Below are positions 1-8,722 of a stretch of 64,000 nt of DNA, in pieces. How positions within the stretch are numbered: the first letter of the stretch is position 1; each line of letters begins with the position of its first letter. Source of the stretch: Natrononativus amylolyticus (GTDB lineage: Archaea; Halobacteriota; Halobacteria; Halobacteriales; Natrialbaceae); the NCBI RefSeq assembly GCF_024362525.1, contig NZ_CP101458.1:248001-312000 (forward strand). The letters are read 5' to 3'. The notes under the pieces were generated by a model. That model saw only the letters and a list, made by a program, of their open reading frames with translations, did not search any database and was not told the origin of the DNA. A program made the translations under genes and the position numbers.

Positions 1-1032
1 CTCCGGAACGAGCCACTGGATCGCGCCGACGATCGACAGCGCGCCGGCGGCGATGCCGACGCCGACCCAGGTCGCTCGCCGGGCCCGCTCGGGGGCGTCG
101 GCACCGAGGTTCTGGCCGACGACGCTCTGGGCGGCCTGCTGGAGGCCGATCGCCGGGATGAACGCGACGCTGGCGACGCGAGCGCCGATCGCGTACGCCG
201 CGACGGCCGGCGCCCCGCCGACGGCGGCGACGATCGCGATGATCACGACGCGGACGGACTGGCTGGCGAGGTACTGGCCCGCGTTCGGCCAGCCGATGTC
301 GACGACCTGTCGCACGTCCCCGGCGTCGAAGACGACCACCTCCCGGTCGATGACGAACCCGTCGCGGCCGTGGACGGCCATCCCGATCGCGAGCAGGAGG
401 CCGCCGGTGTAGCCCAGCCCGGTCGCGAGCGCGGCACCTGCGACCCCCATCTCGGGGAACGGCCCCCAGCCAAAGATGAGGAACGGATCGAGGACGATGT
501 TGAGTCCCACCGCGAGGAGGTTGATGTACAGCGCCGCCCGCGAGTCACCCCAGCCGATGAACCCGGACTCGAGGGTGTCGCTCGCGGTGAGGATCGGGAG
601 TGCGAGCGCGTAGACGGCGAGATAGCTGGCGGCCATCTCCGCGACGTGGGCGTCGGTGCCGAACAGTCCGATGATGTCCCGAGCGAGCAGGAACGTCGCG
701 ACGCCGACGACGCCCCCGACGACGAAGCCGAGGACGGTGCCGTTGACCGCCGCCCGCCGCCCCGCGTCGGCGTCGTCAGCGCCGACGCGCTGTGAGACCA
801 GCACCTGCGTCCCGACCGCGGTCCCGATCGCGACGGAGACGAGCAGCCCCGTCAGCGGGAAGTTGAGGCCGACGGCGGCGACCGCGTCGGCGCTGTGTCG
901 ACCCAGCCAGAAGATGTCGACGAGCTGCTGGAGCACCTGAACGAGATTCTGGAGCAACAGCGGCGCCGCGAGGACGAGCAACGCCTTCGGAATCGACCCG
1001 GTAGTGATTTCGTCGCGCGATACGTCTACCAT
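1..1032 (-). CDS. MATE family efflux transporter (partial, C-terminus beyond left edge)
   Basis: The minus frame is open from an ATG at 1032 to the window edge (344 codons). It reads as a multi-antimicrobial extrusion (MATE) transporter, a cation- or proton-coupled drug/toxin exporter of the cytoplasmic membrane. Seen: an N-terminal stretch with VQQLVDIFWLGR and AVAAVGLNFPLTGL, typical of MATE TM1–TM2, an ALYINLLAVGLNIVLDPFLI segment in the middle and a second-half repeat GWPNAGQYLASQSVRVV. These are the two pseudo-symmetric MATE halves. The stop codon lies outside the window. It is divergent from lipA across an AT-rich gap (1033–1164). Substrate unknown. A second, only distantly similar MATE gene lies at 19960–21474. 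Confidence 0.88.
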   Translation of the reverse strand, partial: MVDVSRDEITTGSIPKALLVLAAPLLLQNLVQVLQQLVDIFWLGRHSADAVAAVGLNFPLTGLLVSVAIGTAVGTQVLVSQRVGADDADAGRRAAVNGTVLGFVVGGVVGVATFLLARDIIGLFGTDAHVAEMAASYLAVYALALPILTASDTLESGFIGWGDSRAALYINLLAVGLNIVLDPFLIFGWGPFPEMGVAGAALATGLGYTGGLLLAIGMAVHGRDGFVIDREVVVFDAGDVRQVVDIGWPNAGQYLASQSVRVVIIAIVAAVGGAPAVAAYAIGARVASVAFIPAIGLQQAAQSVVGQNLGADAPERARRATWVGVGIAAGALSIVGAIQWLVPE

Positions 1033-1164
1033 ACGATATATTGCCTACGACAATGGCTATCTGTTATATATATCTATCTCTTTTACGACAGCGCGATGGC
1101 CATCAGGGGGCTTCCCGTCCCCGGACCACCACGATTTTTCACCGGCGACCGCCAGAGTGACGGT
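1033..1164. promoter_or_regulatory. Divergent promoter region of MATE gene and lipA
   Basis: This 132-base gap contains the most AT-rich stretch near the left end, ctgttatatatatctatctc around 1071–1080, a good TATA element for the leftward MATE gene. A separate atttttc element at about 1131–1138 lies some 30 bases before the lipA ATG, the spacing expected for a leaderless haloarchaeal transcript. Start sites are inferred, not shown. Confidence 0.45.
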
Positions 1165-2100
1165 ATGAGTCGCTCGCGAAAACCCAACTGGCTGAAGATG
1201 CGACCGCCGTCGGGTCGGGAGTTCACCGGAATACGGGAAACACTGCGCGAGCACGACCTCAACACCGTCTGCGAGGAGGCGAACTGTCCGAACCTGGGGG
1301 AGTGCTGGAGCGGGCGCGGCGGCGACGGCGGCGGCACCGCGACGTTCATGCTAATGGGACACCGCTGCTCTCGAGGCTGCAACTTCTGCGACGTCGAAAC
1401 GGGCGGGATGGAGCCGCTCGATCCCGACGAGCCCGCAAACGTCGCGAGCGCGGTCGCCGAGATCGGACTCGACTACGTCGTGCTCACGAGCGTCGACCGG
1501 GACGACCTTCCGGATCAGGGCGCCGGCCACTTCGCCGAGACGATCCGGGAGATCAAACGCCGCCACCCCGATACGCTCGTCGAGGTGTTGATCCCAGACT
1601 TCCAGGGTGAACGACGCCTGGTGCGCAAGATCATCGAGGCCGACCCGGACGTCATCGCACACAACATCGAAACCGTCGAGCGACTGCAGTTTCCCGTCCG
1701 CGATCGCCGTGCCGGCTACGAACAGAGTCTGGGAGTGCTCGCACAGGTCGACCGGGAGTCAGAGACGTACACGAAATCCTCGATCATGCTCGGCCACGGC
1801 GAGTACGACCACGAGGTGTACCAGACGCTCGCGGATCTGCGCGAACACGGCGTCGACATCGTCACACTCGGCCAGTACCTCCAGCCCTCGCGCAGTCACC
1901 TCGAGGTCAGGCGCTACGACCACCCGGACAAGTACGAGACCTGGCGGCGGGTCGCCGAGGACGACCTCGAGTTCCTGTACTGTGCCAGCGGGCCGATGGT
2001 CCGCTCGTCGTACAAGGCGGGCGAGCTGTTCGTCGACGCCGTTCTTCGCGAGGGGCGGAGCCTCGAGGAGGCCAGAGAGCGCGCGCGAAGCGCGGCGTAG
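1165..2100 (+). CDS. lipA: Lipoyl synthase
   Basis: Radical-SAM enzyme that inserts two sulfurs into protein-bound octanoyl groups to make lipoyl groups on E2 and GcvH proteins. Seen: the auxiliary-cluster motif CEEANCPNLGEC (CX4CX5C) near residues 40–51 and the radical-SAM motif CSRGCNFC (CX3CX2C). Also seen are the DRDDLPDQGA and ETVERLQFPVRDRRAGYEQSL segments and the C-terminal RSSYKAGE typical of LipA. The open frame runs upstream to 895, but that part is antisense to the MATE gene. ATG 1165 gives 311 residues, the usual family length, and starts MSRSRKPNWLK. It lies just upstream of the lipoate-dependent 2-oxoacid dehydrogenase operon. No LipB or LplA partner is in the window. Confidence 0.95.
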   Translation: MSRSRKPNWLKMRPPSGREFTGIRETLREHDLNTVCEEANCPNLGECWSGRGGDGGGTATFMLMGHRCSRGCNFCDVETGGMEPLDPDEPANVASAVAEIGLDYVVLTSVDRDDLPDQGAGHFAETIREIKRRHPDTLVEVLIPDFQGERRLVRKIIEADPDVIAHNIETVERLQFPVRDRRAGYEQSLGVLAQVDRESETYTKSSIMLGHGEYDHEVYQTLADLREHGVDIVTLGQYLQPSRSHLEVRRYDHPDKYETWRRVAEDDLEFLYCASGPMVRSSYKAGELFVDAVLREGRSLEEARERARSAA

Positions 2101-2310
2101 CCGTCGGCGCGGCGGTGTGCGATGCGGTGCCGTGACCCGCCTGCGTATGACGTTCAGTATCACTGCGACCGTCCGTCCAGTATTGGGCCATAATTCGTGA
2201 TGATTCAAACTCATAGCGGATTTTCCCGCGTTTAGACGAACGATTGTTCGATTACCAGCCGTCTTACCGCAAAACCCTGTGAACGGGTGGCAAGAATCCC
2301 GACGATAGTA

Positions 2311-2340
2311 AACCTTTTACGAAAATCCTTTAACGCGAGC
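2311..2340 (+). promoter_or_regulatory. Probable promoter of the 2-oxoacid dehydrogenase operon
   Basis: The 276-base gap between lipA and the E1alpha gene holds two AT-rich elements, aaccttttacg (2311–2321) and tcctttaa (2326–2333). The second is about 45–50 bases before the chosen GTG start at 2377, consistent with TATA-directed transcription and a short leader. Inferred from sequence alone. Confidence 0.4.
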
Positions 2341-2376
2341 GATAGACCGTTAGGGTATGCGAAGGTGGGTATACAC

Positions 2377-3486
2377 GTGAGCACGCTTCAGCACGACCCC
2401 CGGGACCGCGTACAGGTTCTCGACGACGCCGGTCACGTCCTCGAGGGCGTGGAGGTACCGGATCTCTCCGAGGACGAACTCGTCGAGATGTACGAGCAGA
2501 TGCGCCTGGCCCGCCACTTCGACCAGCGCGCGGTGAGTCTCCAGCGCCAGGGTCGGATGGGGACGTACCCGCCGCTATCGGGACAGGAGGGCGCCCAGAT
2601 TGCGAGCGCCCACGCGCTCGACGACGACGACTGGCTGTTCCCCAGCTACCGGGAACACGGCGCCGGTCTGGTTCGCGGCCTGACGCTCAAGCGCACGCTG
2701 CTGTACTGGATGGGTCACGAACAGGGCAACGCCATCCCCGAGGACGTGAACATCTTCACCGTCGCGGTGCCGATCGCGACCCAGATCCCGCACGCGACCG
2801 GCGCGGCGTGGGCGTCGCGGTTGAAAGGCGAGGAGAACGCGTTCTTGTGTTACTTCGGTGACGGCGCGACGAGCGAGGGCGACTTCCACGAGGGGCTCAA
2901 CTTCGCGGGCGTTTTCGACACGCCGTCGGTGTTCTTCTGTAACAACAACCAGTGGGCGATCTCGGTTCCACGCGAGCGCCAGACCGCGAGCGAAACGATC
3001 GCCCAGAAGGCCGAAGCCTACGGCTTCGAAGGCGTGCAGGTCGACGGGATGGACCCGCTCGCAGTCTATAAAGTTACGCGGGACGCCATCGAGAAGGCGA
3101 AAAACCCCGACGAGGACGAACTCCGTCCGACGCTGATCGAGGCGGTCCAGTACCGCTTCGGCGCTCACACCACCGCCGACGATCCCTCGGTCTACCGGGA
3201 CGACGAGGAGGTCGAACGCTGGAAGCAGAAGGACCCCATCCCGCGCATGGAGACGTTCCTGCGCGAGCAGGGAATCCTCGACGACGAGCGCGTCGAGGTC
3301 ATCGAGAGCCGAATCGAAGGCGAGGTCGCGGACGCGATCGACGCCGCAGAGCAGGTCGAGCGACCCGACCCGCAGGAAATCTTCGCACACGTGTACGAGG
3401 GAATGCCACGACGGCTGCAAGAACAGCTCGAGTGGTTCGAATCGATTCGCGAACAGTACGGCGACGAAGCGCTTCTGGAGGACTAG
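2377..3486 (+). CDS. pdhA: 2-oxoacid (pyruvate-type) dehydrogenase E1 component, alpha subunit
   Basis: Thiamine-diphosphate-dependent E1alpha that decarboxylates a 2-oxoacid and hands the acyl group to E2 lipoamide. Seen: FFGDGA-type ThDP motif as [20 protein letters not shown], ending in [11 protein letters not shown] (the GDG…NN ThDP-binding motif), [16 protein letters not shown] near the phosphorylation-loop region and [10 protein letters not shown]. The frame is open back to 2287, but the segment before GTG 2377 has no family character. Starting there gives 369 residues beginning [17 protein letters not shown], typical of haloarchaeal homologues. First gene of a tight four-gene operon. 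True substrate unproven: haloarchaea generally oxidise pyruvate with a ferredoxin oxidoreductase, so a branched-chain or other 2-oxoacid is possible. Confidence 0.93.
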   Translation: MSTLQHDPRDRVQVLDDAGHVLEGVEVPDLSEDELVEMYEQMRLARHFDQRAVSLQRQGRMGTYPPLSGQEGAQIASAHALDDDDWLFPSYREHGAGLVRGLTLKRTLLYWMGHEQGNAIPEDVNIFTVAVPIATQIPHATGAAWASRLKGEENAFLCYFGDGATSEGDFHEGLNFAGVFDTPSVFFCNNNQWAISVPRERQTASETIAQKAEAYGFEGVQVDGMDPLAVYKVTRDAIEKAKNPDEDELRPTLIEAVQYRFGAHTTADDPSVYRDDEEVERWKQKDPIPRMETFLREQGILDDERVEVIESRIEGEVADAIDAAEQVERPDPQEIFAHVYEGMPRRLQEQLEWFESIREQYGDEALLED

Positions 3487-3489
3487 ACA

Positions 3490-4476
3490 ATGGCTGCAGA
3501 ATCTGAAAACCTGACGCTGGTACAGGCGGTCCGTGACGGACTGCACGGAGAGATGGAACGGGACGAGGACGTGCTCGTGATGGGCGAGGACGTCGGCAAG
3601 AACGGCGGCGTGTTCCGCGCGACCGAGGGGCTCTACGACGAGTTCGGCGAGGACCGCGTCATCGACACGCCGCTCGCCGAATCCGGGATCGCCGGCACCG
3701 CAATCGGCATGGCCGCCTACGGCCTGCGCCCGGTCGCCGAGATGCAGTTCATGGGCTTCATCTACCCCGCGTTCGACCAGATCGTCTCGCACGCGGCGCG
3801 ACTCCGAACGCGCTCGCGCGGACGCTTCACGTGCCCGCTCGTCGTCCGCGCCCCTTACGGCGGCGGCATCCGCGCGCCCGAACACCACTCCGAGTCGACG
3901 GAGGCGATGTTCGTCCACCAGCCCGGTCTCACGGTCGCGATCCCCTCGACCCCCTACGACGCGAAGGGGATGCTCGCGAGCGCGATCCGCTCGCCCGATC
4001 CGGTAATCTTCTTAGAGCCGAAGCTCATCTACCGGGCGTTCCGTGAGGAAGTGCCGAACGACTCCTACGAGGTTCCACTCGGCGAGGCGGCCGTCCGCCG
4101 CGAGGGCTCTGACATCTCGGTGTTCACCTACGGCGCGATGACTCGACCGACGATCGAGGCCGCCGAGAACCTCGAGGGAGAGATCGACGTCGAGGTCGTC
4201 GACCTCCGGACGGTGTCGCCGCTGGACGTCGACACCATCGTCGAGTCCTTCAAGAAGACCGGCCGCGGCGCGGTCGTCCACGAGGCCCCGAAGACGGGCG
4301 GGATGGGCGCCGAGATCACCGCGACGATCCAGGAGGAGGCGCTCATGTACCAGGAGGCGCCGATCAAGCGCATCAGCGGCTTCGACACGCCGTTCCCGCT
4401 GTACGCGCTCGAGGACTACTACCTGCCCGAGCCGGCTCGCATCGAGACGGGAATCCGGGAGGCGATGGATTTCTAA
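3490..4476 (+). CDS. pdhB: 2-oxoacid (pyruvate-type) dehydrogenase E1 component, beta subunit
   Basis: E1beta partner forming the alpha2beta2 ThDP enzyme. Seen: GEDVGKNGGVFRAT near residue 33, RVIDTPLAESGIAGTAIGMA and RPVAEMQFMGFIYPAFDQIV, all hallmark transketolase-family beta-subunit blocks. The C-terminal part has VEVVDLRTVSPLDVDTI and GFDTPFPLYALEDYYLPEPARI. Length 328 residues is normal. The ATG is 3 bases after the pdhA stop, and a ggagg at 3477–3481 inside the end of pdhA sits 8 bases upstream, a Shine–Dalgarno-like signal consistent with translation inside the operon. Confidence 0.95.
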   Translation: MAAESENLTLVQAVRDGLHGEMERDEDVLVMGEDVGKNGGVFRATEGLYDEFGEDRVIDTPLAESGIAGTAIGMAAYGLRPVAEMQFMGFIYPAFDQIVSHAARLRTRSRGRFTCPLVVRAPYGGGIRAPEHHSESTEAMFVHQPGLTVAIPSTPYDAKGMLASAIRSPDPVIFLEPKLIYRAFREEVPNDSYEVPLGEAAVRREGSDISVFTYGAMTRPTIEAAENLEGEIDVEVVDLRTVSPLDVDTIVESFKKTGRGAVVHEAPKTGGMGAEITATIQEEALMYQEAPIKRISGFDTPFPLYALEDYYLPEPARIETGIREAMDF

Positions 4477-4477
4477 C

Positions 4478-6016
4478 ATGGTCCGCGAGTTCAAACTCCC
4501 CGACGTCGGCGAGGGAGTCGCCGAGGGCGAACTGGTCTCCTGGCTCGTCGAGGAGGGCGAGGAGGTCAGCGAGGACCAGCCGGTCGCCGAGGTCGAGACG
4601 GACAAGGCGCTCGTTGAGGTCCCCTCGCCGGTCAACGGCACTGTCCGCGAGATCCTCGCGGAGGAAGGCGAGATGGTGCCCGTCGGGAACGTGATCATCA
4701 CGTTTAACGTCGAGGGCGAGGAGGCGGAGGAGACCGAGTCGCAGGCGGAACAGGCCAGCGAACCCGAGGGCGTCGACGAACCCGACGAGGCCGAGGGCGG
4801 CGTCGACGAAACCGAGGAGGTCTCGACGTCCGAGGGTCGCGTCTTCGCACCCCCGCGCGTACGGAAACTCGCTCGGGAAGAGGGCGTCGACCTCTCGAGC
4901 GTCCAGGGTAGCGGCCCCGGCGGTCGGATCACCGAAGGGGACGTTCAGGCCGCAGCCGAAGGCGACTCGAGCGAACCCGCCGACGCCGAGACCGCCGAAG
5001 CGGCCCCCGCGGAGCCGACCGAAGACACGGGTGGGGCGGACGCCGCCGCGGGAACCGCTGGCGGGGCTGCCGGTACGGCCGCCCCGTCGTCGGTCGAGTC
5101 CGCAGACCGCGAGAAGACCCTCGCGGCTCCCGCGACGCGCCAGCTCGCGAAGGAACAGGGAATCGACATCGACGCGGTGCCGACGACCGAGGAGCGCGAC
5201 GGCGAGGCGTTCGTCACGCCCGAGGCGGTGACGGAGTACGCCGAGGCCCAGCAGCGCGCCCAGGAGGCCGACGTTGCCGCGGCGGCGACCGGCGAGACCG
5301 GCCCGCGGGAGACCCGTGAGCCGTTCAAGGGAGTGCGCAAGACCATCGCCGACGCGATGCAGCGCTCGAAGTACACCGCTCCCCACGTCACCCACCACGA
5401 CGAGGTCGACGTGACGAAGCTCGTCGAGACTCGCGAGGATCTGAAACCCGTCGCCGAGGAGCAGGGGATCCGCCTCACCTACATGCCGTTCATCATGAAG
5501 GCGGTCATCGCGGCGCTGAAGGAGTACCCCGAGATGAACGCGATGATCGACGACGAGAACGAGGAGATCGTCCATCGCAACTACTACAACATCGGTGTCG
5601 CGGCGGCGACCGACGCCGGGCTGATGGTGCCGGTCGTCGACGACGCCGACCACAAGGGCATGCTCCAGCTCTCCTCGGAGATGAACGAGCTGGTCCAGAA
5701 GGCCCGCGAACGCACGATCTCGCCGGACGAACTCCGCGGTTCGACGTTCACGATCACGAACATCGGCGGCATCGGCGGCGAGTACGCCACCCCCATCCTC
5801 AACTACCCCGAGGCCGGCATTCTCGCGGTGGGCGAGATCAAGCGCAAGCCCCGCGTCGTCACCGACGCCGATGGCAACGAGTCGATCGAACCGCGCTCGG
5901 TCATGACCCTCTCGCTGTCGTTCGACCACCGGTTGATCGACGGGGCAGAAGGCGCAGCGTTTACGAACAAGGTGATGGAGTACCTCGAAAACCCCGAACT
6001 GCTACTACTCGAATAA
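4478..6016 (+). CDS. pdhC: Dihydrolipoamide acyltransferase (E2) of the 2-oxoacid dehydrogenase complex
   Basis: Core E2 enzyme that carries the lipoyl arm and transfers the acyl group to CoA. Domains seen: an N-terminal lipoyl domain (residues about 1–78) with the lipoylation site VETDKALVEVPS, then a very acidic linker. Two peripheral-subunit-binding domains follow, one near 120–152 (APPRVRKLAREEGVDLSSV) and a second near 210–250 (AAPATRQLAKEQGIDIDAV). The catalytic domain is C-terminal with the active-site motif SLSFDHRLIDGAEGA. Two E3/E1-binding domains is noteworthy, since many E2 proteins have one. Length 512. It starts one base after pdhB ends, and its stop directly precedes the lpdA ATG. 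Confidence 0.94.
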   Translation: MVREFKLPDVGEGVAEGELVSWLVEEGEEVSEDQPVAEVETDKALVEVPSPVNGTVREILAEEGEMVPVGNVIITFNVEGEEAEETESQAEQASEPEGVDEPDEAEGGVDETEEVSTSEGRVFAPPRVRKLAREEGVDLSSVQGSGPGGRITEGDVQAAAEGDSSEPADAETAEAAPAEPTEDTGGADAAAGTAGGAAGTAAPSSVESADREKTLAAPATRQLAKEQGIDIDAVPTTEERDGEAFVTPEAVTEYAEAQQRAQEADVAAAATGETGPRETREPFKGVRKTIADAMQRSKYTAPHVTHHDEVDVTKLVETREDLKPVAEEQGIRLTYMPFIMKAVIAALKEYPEMNAMIDDENEEIVHRNYYNIGVAAATDAGLMVPVVDDADHKGMLQLSSEMNELVQKARERTISPDELRGSTFTITNIGGIGGEYATPILNYPEAGILAVGEIKRKPRVVTDADGNESIEPRSVMTLSLSFDHRLIDGAEGAAFTNKVMEYLENPELLLLE

Positions 6017-7501
6017 ATGGTCGTCGGAGACATCGCAACCGGAACGGACGTGCTCGTCATCGGTGCCGGACCCGCAGGCTACGTGGCCGCGATCCGCGCC
6101 GGACAGCTCGATCTGGACGTAACGCTCGTCGAAAAGGAAGCCTACGGAGGCACCTGTCTGAACCACGGCTGCATCCCATCGAAGGCGCTGATCACGGCGA
6201 GCGGGCTCGCCCACGAAGCCGGCAACGCAGAGGAGATGGGGATCCACGCCGACCCCGCCGTCGACCTCTCCCAGATGGTCAACTGGAAGGACGGCGTCGT
6301 CGACCAGCTCACGAGCGGCGTCGAGAAGCTCTGTAAGGCGAACGGCGTCAACCTCCTCGAGGGAACCGCCCGCTTCGCCGACGAGAACACCGCCCGGATC
6401 TCCCACGGCGGCGAGGGGCAAGGTTCCGAATCCGTCGAGTTCGAACACGCCATCGTGGCGACCGGCTCGAGCCCCATCGAGATCCCGAACTTCGCCTACG
6501 AGGACGAGCCGGTGCTCAACTCCCGACAGGCGCTCGCTCTCGATTCGGTCCCCGATTCCCTCGTCGTCGTCGGCGCGGGCTACATCGGGATGGAACTGGC
6601 CGGCGTCTTCGCCAAGCTGGGAACCGACGTGACGGTGATCGAGATGCTCGAGGACGTCCTCCCCGGATACGAGGCCGACCTCGCCCGTCCCGTAAAGAAG
6701 CACGCGAAGGAACTCGGTATCGAGTTCCACTTCGGCTACAGCGCTTCGGAGTGGCACGAGGAGGACGACGGCATTCGCGTCGTCGCCGAGCCCGCGGCCG
6801 CGGCCGACGGTGGGAGCGAGGCGAGCGGCGACGCCGCGAGCACCGAGGCCGAACTCGCGGAGGAACCGCTCGAACTCGACGCCGAGAAGGTGCTCGTCGC
6901 CGTCGGTCGCGCACCGGTGTCGGACACGCTCGACCTCGAGTCGGCGGGCGTCGAGACCGACGAGCGCGGGTTCATCCCGACCGACGATCGCGCGCGCACG
7001 AACGTCGAGCACATCTTCGCGATCGGCGACGTCGCCGGCGAACCGATGCTCGCCCACAAGGGCTCGATGGAGGGTCAGGTCGCCGCGGAGGTGATCGCCG
7101 GCGAGCCGTCGGCGATCGACTACCAGGCGATGCCCGCCGCCGTCTTCACCGAACCCGAGATCGGAACCGTCGGACTGACGCAGTCGGAAGCCGAGGAGAT
7201 GGGATTCGAGACCGCAGTCGGCAAGTTCCCGTTCCAGGCGAGCGGACGCGCGCTGACGACGGGACACTCCGACGGTTTCGTGAAAATCGTCGCGGACGCC
7301 GACGCCGGGTTCATCCTCGGCGCACAGATCGTCGGCCCCGAAGCGTCGGAGCTGATCGCCGAACTCGGGTTGGCGATCGAGCTGGGGGCGACCCTCGAGG
7401 ACGTCGCCGCGACGATCCACGCCCACCCGACGCTCGCCGAGTCGGTGATGGAAGCAGCAGAGAACGCGCTCGGCCACGCGATCCACACGTTGAACCGATA
7501 A
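6017..7501 (+). CDS. lpdA: Dihydrolipoyl dehydrogenase (E3)
   Basis: FAD-dependent disulfide oxidoreductase that reoxidises dihydrolipoamide with NAD+. Seen: FAD fold VLVIGAGPAGYVAAIRAGQ, redox-active cysteines GGTCLNHGCIPSKAL (CX4C), NAD fold VVVGAGYIGMELAGVF, second FAD motif HIFAIGDVAGEPMLAHKG, and the C-terminal dimer-interface catalytic His–Glu IHAHPTLAESVMEAA. Length 494 is slightly above the norm because of an Ala/Glu-rich, low-complexity insertion around residues 257–287, just before the AEKVLVAVGR strand. The ATG abuts the E2 stop with no gap. E3 can also serve the glycine cleavage system. Confidence 0.95.
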   Translation: MVVGDIATGTDVLVIGAGPAGYVAAIRAGQLDLDVTLVEKEAYGGTCLNHGCIPSKALITASGLAHEAGNAEEMGIHADPAVDLSQMVNWKDGVVDQLTSGVEKLCKANGVNLLEGTARFADENTARISHGGEGQGSESVEFEHAIVATGSSPIEIPNFAYEDEPVLNSRQALALDSVPDSLVVVGAGYIGMELAGVFAKLGTDVTVIEMLEDVLPGYEADLARPVKKHAKELGIEFHFGYSASEWHEEDDGIRVVAEPAAAADGGSEASGDAASTEAELAEEPLELDAEKVLVAVGRAPVSDTLDLESAGVETDERGFIPTDDRARTNVEHIFAIGDVAGEPMLAHKGSMEGQVAAEVIAGEPSAIDYQAMPAAVFTEPEIGTVGLTQSEAEEMGFETAVGKFPFQASGRALTTGHSDGFVKIVADADAGFILGAQIVGPEASELIAELGLAIELGATLEDVAATIHAHPTLAESVMEAAENALGHAIHTLNR

Positions 7502-7508
7502 CCCTCGC

Positions 7509-7522
7509 AAAAACTCGTTTTT
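7509..7522. terminator. Short A/T stem between convergent genes, possible bidirectional terminator
   Basis: The 49-base gap between the convergent lpdA and halocyanin genes has an inverted repeat aaaaac–tc–gttttt, giving a T-run on either strand. Archaeal terminators are mainly T-runs, so this could end both transcripts. Inferred. Confidence 0.4.
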
Positions 7523-7550
7523 CGCCGCCGCCCTCGAGACGTCGTCGGTC

Positions 7551-8027
7551 TCAGACGACGTCGACTGCGCCCTTCATGTCCATGTTCTCGTGGGGAACGC
7601 AGACGTACGTGTAGACGCCGGTTTCGTCGAACGTGTGTTCGAACGTCTCGCCGGCGGCGGTCTTCATCTCGCTTTCGAAGGCACCGTCGGTGTCGACGAC
7701 GTCGTGACCGCCGCCGTCGCCGGTCCACTCCCAGACGACGGTCGTCCCCTCGTCGACCCGGATCGCGGCGGGATCGAACTGGAAGCCGTCGCCGGCGCCG
7801 ACGTCGACCGTCACCTCGTCTTCGCCGGTGTAATCGAGGGTTCCCTCGTAGTTCGGCGTGTCCTCGAGCCAGCCGTCGTACTCCGCCTCGTCGTCGACGT
7901 ACTCGGCGTCGTCGCTGCCGTCGCCGTTGTCGTCGTCACTCGTACAGCCGGCGACGGCGACCGGGAGGGCCGCGATGCCCGCCAGCCTCAGTGCCGTTCG
8001 CCTCGAGACGCCGTCGTTCGGTGTCAT
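7551..8027 (-). CDS. Halocyanin domain protein (Tat lipoprotein, type 1 copper)
   Basis: Blue copper electron carrier anchored to the outer face of the membrane. Seen: an N-terminal SRRTALRLAG twin-arginine signal followed by lipobox VAGC (Cys about residue 26), then an Asp-rich tether and a C-terminal plastocyanin/azurin-like domain. Type 1 copper ligands visible: His in GGGHDVV and the Cys/His/Met set YVCVPHENMDM at the end. ATG 8027 (MTPNDGVSRRTAL) places the RR motif correctly. An upstream ATG at 8066 adds 13 residues without signal character. 158 residues. Tandem paralogue of the next gene, close to a multicopper oxidase; likely electron donor or acceptor of a membrane oxidase, partner unproven. 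Confidence 0.9.
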   Translation of the reverse strand: MTPNDGVSRRTALRLAGIAALPVAVAGCTSDDDNGDGSDDAEYVDDEAEYDGWLEDTPNYEGTLDYTGEDEVTVDVGAGDGFQFDPAAIRVDEGTTVVWEWTGDGGGHDVVDTDGAFESEMKTAAGETFEHTFDETGVYTYVCVPHENMDMKGAVDVV

Positions 8028-8143
8028 CTGTAGTCGGTGGTTGGAATCTGGGCCGTATATGGACAACCCCGGTTCTCACTTTCTGGGAACCGGCTCGATC
8101 GACGGCTCGCTGGTTCGAACGGGCTGCGATCGGACGCTGCCGG

Positions 8144-8614
8144 TCACCGGACGTCGACGCCGCCTACCATCCCGCGGTGTTCGTGGGGAACGCAGACGTA
8201 GGTGTACGTGCCGGGCTCGTCGAACGCGTACTCGAAGGTGTGACCTTCGGCCGCGCTCTGGCCGCTGTCGAAGGCGCCGTCGGTGTCGACGACGTCGTGG
8301 CGGCCGCCGTCGCCGGTCCACTCCCAGACGACGGTCGTCCCCGCGTCGATCCGGATCGCACGCGGCGCGAACCCCATCCCCTCTCGGCCGGTGCCGACGG
8401 CGACGGTGACCTCGTCCTCGCCCGTCCAGTCGACGGTTCCCGGATGGTCGACGCTCTCGAGTGTGCCGTCGTACTCGGGTTCGTCGTCGACGAACTCCTC
8501 GCCCTCGTAGTAGCTGTCTTCGTCGTCGTCGCCGAGACAGCCCGCGAGCGTCCCGAGGGCGCCCGCTGCGACGCCGACGAGGACGGCTCGCCTCGGCTGC
8601 GTGTTCGCGTCCAT
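8144..8614 (-). CDS. Halocyanin domain protein, second tandem copy
   Basis: Same architecture as the neighbouring halocyanin: an N-terminal QPRRAVLVG signal with lipobox LAGC (Cys about 26), a Glu/Asp-rich tether and one type 1 copper domain. Ligands visible: His in GGRHDVVDTDGAF and Cys/His/Met in YVCVPHEHRGM. 156 residues. The two copies share the core VVWEWTGDGG…HDVVDTDGAF and the DEVTV strand but differ in tether and surface, so the duplication is not recent. Probably transcribed with or beside the 7551–8027 gene (116-base gap). Confidence 0.9.
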   Translation of the reverse strand: MDANTQPRRAVLVGVAAGALGTLAGCLGDDDEDSYYEGEEFVDDEPEYDGTLESVDHPGTVDWTGEDEVTVAVGTGREGMGFAPRAIRIDAGTTVVWEWTGDGGRHDVVDTDGAFDSGQSAAEGHTFEYAFDEPGTYTYVCVPHEHRGMVGGVDVR

Positions 8615-8722
8615 TCACCCGTTCGTCCGTTCCGTTCGAATTTATGCCTCCCTGTTTCGTTCCCACTGGCCGGGAACTGGCGTACCGGGTCTTATGGTTC
8701 CTGTCCGTAGATCCGGCTGTAC

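Noticed and set aside
895-1164. N-terminal extension of LipA
   Set aside because: It overlaps the MATE gene on the other strand and lacks LipA features; 311 residues is the family length.
2287-2376. Earlier start for E1alpha
   Set aside because: The segment covers the promoter and has no resemblance to E1alpha N-termini.
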